A DNA stretch of 64,000 nt from Stomorhina lunata. Taxonomy: Eukaryota > Arthropoda > Insecta > Diptera > Rhiniidae. The translations under genes were made by a program, and so were the position numbers. This document shows, one piece after another, positions 59,301 through 64,000 of this stretch. The stretch is taken from positions 62,001 through 126,000 of the forward strand of contig CAKOFX010000005.1 in assembly GCA_933228675.1 (NCBI GenBank). Reading direction: 5' to 3'. The notes beneath the pieces are model-generated. The model did no database searches, was not told where the DNA came from, and was given only the letters and a program-made list of their open reading frames with translations. Position 1 is the first letter of the stretch; each line of letters starts with the position of its first letter.

Positions 59301-59790
59301 TTCTTTAGTAGATTTTTCATATAAAAAATTTCTTTAGTAAATTTTTCATATAAAAAATTTCTTTAGTAGATTTTTCATATAAAAAATTTCTTTAGTAAAT
59401 TTTTCATATAAAAAATTTCTTTACTAAATTTTTCATAGAAAAGTTTCTTTAGTAAATTTTCAACAAAAATTTCTTTAGTAAATTCTTCATACAAAAATTT
59501 CTTTAGTAAATTTTTCATACAAAAAATTCTTTAGTAAATTTTTCATATAAAAATGTCTTTAGTAAATTTTTCATATAAAAATGTCTTTAGTAAATTTTTC
59601 ATATAAAAATGTCTTTAGCAAATTTTTCATATAAAAAATGTCTTTAGTAAGATTTTCGTAAAATATGTCTTTAGCAAATTTTTCTTATAAAAATTTAAGT
59701 TCAAATTATTTCACATAAAAATTTCTTCGGAAAATTTTTGCACATAAACATTTCTTTGGTAACTTTTTCATATAATTTTTTTTTTTCATT
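56330..59790 (+). repeat. Minisatellite family E, 28/29-bp unit (~120 units)
   Basis: Units read CTTTAGTAAATTTTTCATAG then AAAAATTT (28 bases), or with CATATAAAAAATTT (29 bases). The two types occur in runs. The rare block AAGTTTCTTTAGTAAATTTT then CAACAAAAATT occurs at 56631, 57795, 58080 and 59441, showing duplications of 1164, 285 and 1361 bases. Ends are diverged. Confidence 0.96.
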
Positions 59791-60231
59791 GTAATTTAAA
59801 AGGACTTATTGCCTTTCCTTTGAAATAAGTTTATATTTTTGGAAGTGATGCAGAGCTTTTAAAATTCAGGATTAACATTTAAACAAGTCAGTTTGTTTTC
59901 TTTTAATTTTCTCTATATTACATCCGATATTAAGAGTTTACAAAAAAGGTATATATGTAAAATATATGCTCAATAAAAATAAGTCGATGTGTACTTCAAA
60001 AAACCGCTGGGCAAGCGAAACTTATATGTTTTATATAAAGAAAATATATGTTTGTAACAAACATAATTTACATGAGTAACACTACAAGCTAACAAGCCCC
60101 TGCATCAACGTGGGGTAATTGAAAATATTCACATAGAGGATATTTAAATCATTTGCCACTATTTTATATAAGAAACTCTTATATAATCTACAATGAAGAT
60201 AGGAAACTTTAGTCAATTTTTTTACTTCCTA
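59791..60231. other. Unique spacer between minisatellites E and A
   Basis: AT-rich, no recognised feature. Confidence 0.6.
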
Positions 60232-62024
60232 TCGTAAATTCTTCCATAAAATATTTACTTTCGTAAATTTTTCTATAAAAAAATCTTCCTGTCGTCAACT
60301 TTTCTATAGAAATGTCTTCCTGTCGTCAACTTTTCTATAGAAATGTCTTCCTGTCGTCAACTTTTCTATAGAAATGTCTTCCTGTCGTAAACTTTTCTAT
60401 AGAAATGTCTTCCTGTCGTAAACTTTTCTATAGAAATGTCTTCCTGTCGTCAACTTTTTTATAGAAATGTCTTCCTGTCGTCAACTTTTCTATAGAAATG
60501 TCTTCCTGTCGTCAACTTTTCTATAGAAATGTCTTCCTGTCGTCAACTTTTCTATAGAAATGTCTTCCTGTCGTCAACTTTTCTATAGAAATGTCTTCCT
60601 GTCGTCAACTTTTCTATAGAAATGTCTTCCTGTCGTCAACTTTTCTATAGAAATGTCTTCCTGTCGTCAACTTTTCTATAGAAATGTCTTCCTGTCGTCA
60701 ACTTTTCTATAGAAATGTCTTCCTGTCGTCAACTTTTCTATAGAAATGTCTTCCTGTCGTCAACTTTTCTATAGAAATGTCTTCCTGTCGTCAACTTTTC
60801 TATAGAAATGTCTTCCTGTCGTCAACTTTTCTATAGAAATGTCTTCCTGTCGTCAACTTTTCTATAGAAATGTCTTCCTGTCGTCAACTTTTCTATAGAA
60901 ATGTCTTCCTGTCGTCAACTTTTCTATAGAAATGTCTTCCTGTCGTCAACTTTTCTATAGAAATGTCTTCCTGTCGTCAACTTTTCTATAGAAATGTCTT
61001 CCTGTCGTCAACTTTTCTATAGAAATGTCTTCCTGTCGTCAACTTTTCTATAGAAATGTCTTCCTGTCGTCAACTTTTCTATAGAAATGTCTTCCTGTCG
61101 TCAACTTTTCTATAGAAATGTCTTCCTGTCGTCAACTTTTCTATAGAAATGTCTTCCTGTCGTCAACTTTTCTATAGAAATGTCTTCCTGTCGTCAACTT
61201 TTCTATAGAAATGTCTTCCTGTCGTCAACTTTTCTATAGAAATGTCTTCCTGTCGTCAACTTTTCTATAGAAATGTCTTCCTGTCGTCAACTTTTCTATA
61301 GAAATGTCTTCCTGTCGTCAACTTTTCTATAGAAATGTCTTCCTGTCGTCAACTTTTCTATAGAAATGTCTTCCTGTCGTCAACTTTTCTATAGAAATGT
61401 CTTCCTGTCGTCAACTTTTCTATAGAAATGTCTTCCTGTCGTCAACTTTTCTATAGAAATGTCTTCCTGTCGTCAACTTTTCTATAGAAATGTCTTCCTG
61501 TCGTCAACTTTTCTATAGAAATGTCTTCCTGTCGTCAACTTTTCTATAGAAATGTCTTCCTGTCGTCAACTTTTCTATAGAAATGTCTTCCTGTCGTCAA
61601 CTTTTCTATAGAAATGTCTTCCTGTCGTCAACTTTTCTATAGAAATGTCTTCCTGTCGTCAACTTTTCTATAGAAATGTCTTCCTGTCGTCAACTTTTCT
61701 ATAGAAATGTCTTCCTGTCGTCAACTTTTCTATAGAAATGTCTTCCTGTCGTCAACTTTTCTATAGAAATGTCTTCCTGTCGTCAACTTTTCTATAGAAA
61801 TGTCCTCCTGTCGTCAACTTTTCTATAGAAATGTCTTCCTATCTTTAACTTCTCTATAAAAATATCTTCTTACCGTAGACTTTTCTATAGAAATATCTTC
61901 TTAACGTCAACTTTTCTATACAAATGTCTTCCTATCGTCAACTTTTATATAGAAATATCTTACTACATCAACTTTTCTATAGAAATGTCTTCTTATCGCC
62001 AACTTTTTAATAGAAATATTATTA
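60232..62024 (-). repeat. 31-bp minisatellite, family A, array A3 (~57 units), inverted
   Basis: Units read CTTCCTGTCGTCAACTTTTC then TATAGAAATGT. From 60283 to about 61830 they are nearly identical and of the GACGACAGG subtype (read on the minus strand). Only the two edges are diverged. Confidence 0.97.
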
Positions 62025-62519
62025 TATACTTAACATTCTACCCTAGTAACGATGTCTTTTCTGGGTTTTCTTTAAAACAGAGTCAAAAATAAATGAAAAC
62101 AATATTATTATCCTAAATGTGCCAACGACACAGAAACTCATATGAAACTTTATAATAAAAACTTAAAGAAGAGCCTTAAACTTATTCCAGCTTGTGCAGT
62201 AGCATCAGTAGTGGACAACATGACTAGGATGTTAAATGTGGTCATAAAGTTGTTGCAACAAAAGAAAATAACAACAATTGTGCCATATGAAGAAAATTAA
62301 GAAAAATTAGACAATTTTTTTATATAATAATAAAAAAAAATATTTTAAAGTGAAGGAAGAAATCAAACAAATTAATTTTAAAGTAAATATTATAAACAAC
62401 TTAATCCTTTGGGTTTTAATTAAAATCGTGAAAATATATTAAATTAAAATAAAACTTGCAACATTAAATTTAAGAAATCACTTAAGTGACACTAAAGTGT
62501 CTTTATTCATTTCTACAGA
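62025..62519. other. Spacer between opposed family A arrays; right half duplicated at 63508
   Basis: No gene recognised. From 62301 on, the sequence is the left end of the 1207-bp duplicated segment. Confidence 0.7.
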
Positions 62520-64000
62520 AAAGTTAACATTAGAAAAATGTTTTTTTAAAAAGTTAGGAAGACATTTCTACAAAAAGTTGACATTTAGACGAAATTTCTA
62601 TAGTAAAATTGATGTTACAAAGACATTTTTATAGAAAGCTTGACGACAGAAAGACAAAAGTTTACGATAGGAAGAAATTTCTACACAAAAGTTGACGAAA
62701 GGAAGACATTTCTCTAGAAAAGTTGACGATAGGAAGACATTTCTGTAGAAAAGTTGACGGTAGGAAGACATTTCTTTGGAAAAGTTGGCGATAGGAAGAT
62801 ATTACTATAGAAAAGTTGACGACAGGAAGACATTTCTATAGAAAAGTTGACGACAGGAAGACATTTCTATAGAAAAGTTGACGACAGGAAGACATTTCTA
62901 TAGAAAAGTTGACGACAGGAAGACATTTCTATAGAAAAGTTGACGACAGGAAGACATTTCTATAGAAAAGTTGACGACAGGAAGACATTTCTATAGAAAA
63001 GTTGACGACAGGAAGACATTTCTATAGAAAAGTTGACGACAGGAAGACATTTCTATAGAAAAGTTGACGACAGGAAGACATTTCTATAGAAAAGTTGACG
63101 ACAGGAAGACATTTCTATAGAAAAGTTGACGACAGGAAGACATTTCTATAGAAAAGTTGACGACAGGAAGACATTTCTATAGAAAAGTTGACGACAGGAA
63201 GACATTTCTATAGAAAAGTTGACGACAGGAAGACATTTCTATAGAAAAGTTGACGACAGGAAGACATTTCTATAGAAAAGTTGACGACAGGAAGACATTT
63301 CTATAGAAAAGTTGACGACAGGAAGACATTTCTATAGAAAAGTTGACGACAGGAAGACATTTCTATAGAAAAGTTGACGACAGGAAGACATTTCTATAGA
63401 AAAGTTGACGACAGGAAGACATTTCTATAGAAAAGTTGACGACAGGAAGACATTTCTATAAAAAAGTTGACGACAGGAAGACATTTCTATAGAAAAGTTT
63501 ACGACAGGAAAAATTAGACAATTTTTTTATATAATAATAAAAAAAAATATTTTAAAGTGAAGGAAGAAATCAAACAAATTAATTTTAAAGTAAATATTAT
63601 AAACAACTTAATCCTTTGGGTTTTAATTAAAATCGTGAAAATATATTAAATTAAAATAAAACTTGCAACATTAAATTTAAGAAATCACTTAAGTGACACT
63701 AAAGTGTCTTTATTCATTTCTACAGAAAAGTTAACATTAGAAAAATGTTTTTTTAAAAAGTTAGGAAGACATTTCTACAAAAAGTTGACATTTAGACGAA
63801 ATTTCTATAGTAAAATTGATGTTACAAAGACATTTTTATAGAAAGCTTGACGACAGAAAGACAAAAGTTTACGATAGGAAGAAATTTCTACACAAAAGTT
63901 GACGAAAGGAAGACATTTCTGTAGAAAAGTTGACGATAGGAAGACATTTCTGTAGAAAAGTTGACGGTAGGAAGACATTTCTTTGGAAAAGTTGGCGATA
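62301..64000 (+). repeat. 1207-bp tandem segmental duplication (second copy cut by window end)
   Basis: GAAAAATTAGACAATTTTTT starts at 62301 and again at 63508. The 493 visible bases of the second copy match 62301-62793 with one difference noticed (TTCTCTAG near 62710 against TTCTGTAG). The junction GACAGGAAAAATTAG shows G/A microhomology between a minisatellite unit and the segment start. Confidence 0.93.
62520..63507 (+). repeat. 31-bp minisatellite, family A, array A4
   Basis: Diverged units to about 62810, then about 22 nearly identical units of the GACGACAGG subtype in plus orientation, opposed to A3. The array breaks inside a unit at 63507, where a second copy of the left flank begins. 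Confidence 0.96.

Overview
This window looks like repeat-dominated, AT-rich DNA from a higher fly (Diptera: Brachycera, probably a calyptrate such as a blow fly, flesh fly or house fly relative). The main evidence is many INE-1/DINE-1-like elements (non-autonomous Helentrons). They have a TATACCC..GGGTAT end, a GTCY-rich microsatellite, and a terminal hairpin followed by CTTACTTGTTT, which is the architecture known from Drosophila INE-1. I found no intact cellular gene, tRNA, rRNA or CRISPR array. Every protein-like segment is a decayed transposon gene (hAT, mariner, two RTE-like retroposons, and one unidentified TA-flanked element).

Layout. 1-12.9 kb is a graveyard of nested transposons: hAT remnant, mariner remnant, INE copy, an RTE-like retroposon with an 8-bp target-site duplication (TSD), and RTE tail fragments in inverted orientation. 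It also holds two TA-flanked elements with iterated internal motifs, a long-terminal-inverted-repeat (TIR) element that starts GGGCCC, and a ~140-bp tandem repeat split by an INE. 12.9-24.4 kb is a large inverted structure: a 31-bp minisatellite array plus a ~380-bp flank at 12.9-15.2 kb reappears inverted at 21.4-24.4 kb. Its loop contains a 2.1-kb array of 12-bp repeats and an INE copy that carries a TTAA-flanked MITE. 26.2-41.8 kb holds three more minisatellites with 31-bp monomers. The largest (32.2-39.0 kb) contains a 2.1-kb inverted block and is interrupted by a 2.6-kb INE. 43.2-56.3 kb is a cluster of INE copies, in tandem and in inverted pairs, with a nested 5'-truncated RTE-like retroposon, a Helitron-like element and a hAT-type MITE. 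56.3-64.0 kb is a 28/29-bp minisatellite, then two opposed arrays of the first 31-bp satellite, and the start of a 1207-bp tandem duplication cut off by the window end.

Main new observation: five minisatellite families, about a third of the window, appear to be one superfamily. When monomers are written in one phase they share a CTATA(G/A)AAA core and, in four of them, a TCG near the end. Family A matches B at 23 of 31 positions, B matches C at 19 of 31, and the 28-bp family looks like B with three bases deleted. Arrays recur in inverted orientation, which recalls Drosophila Foldback elements, whose inverted repeats also contain 31-bp tandem units. A second notable signal is a textbook-like recursive splice site near 24.47 kb. 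If real, it would mean the window lies in a very long intron. All boundaries and counts were read by eye.
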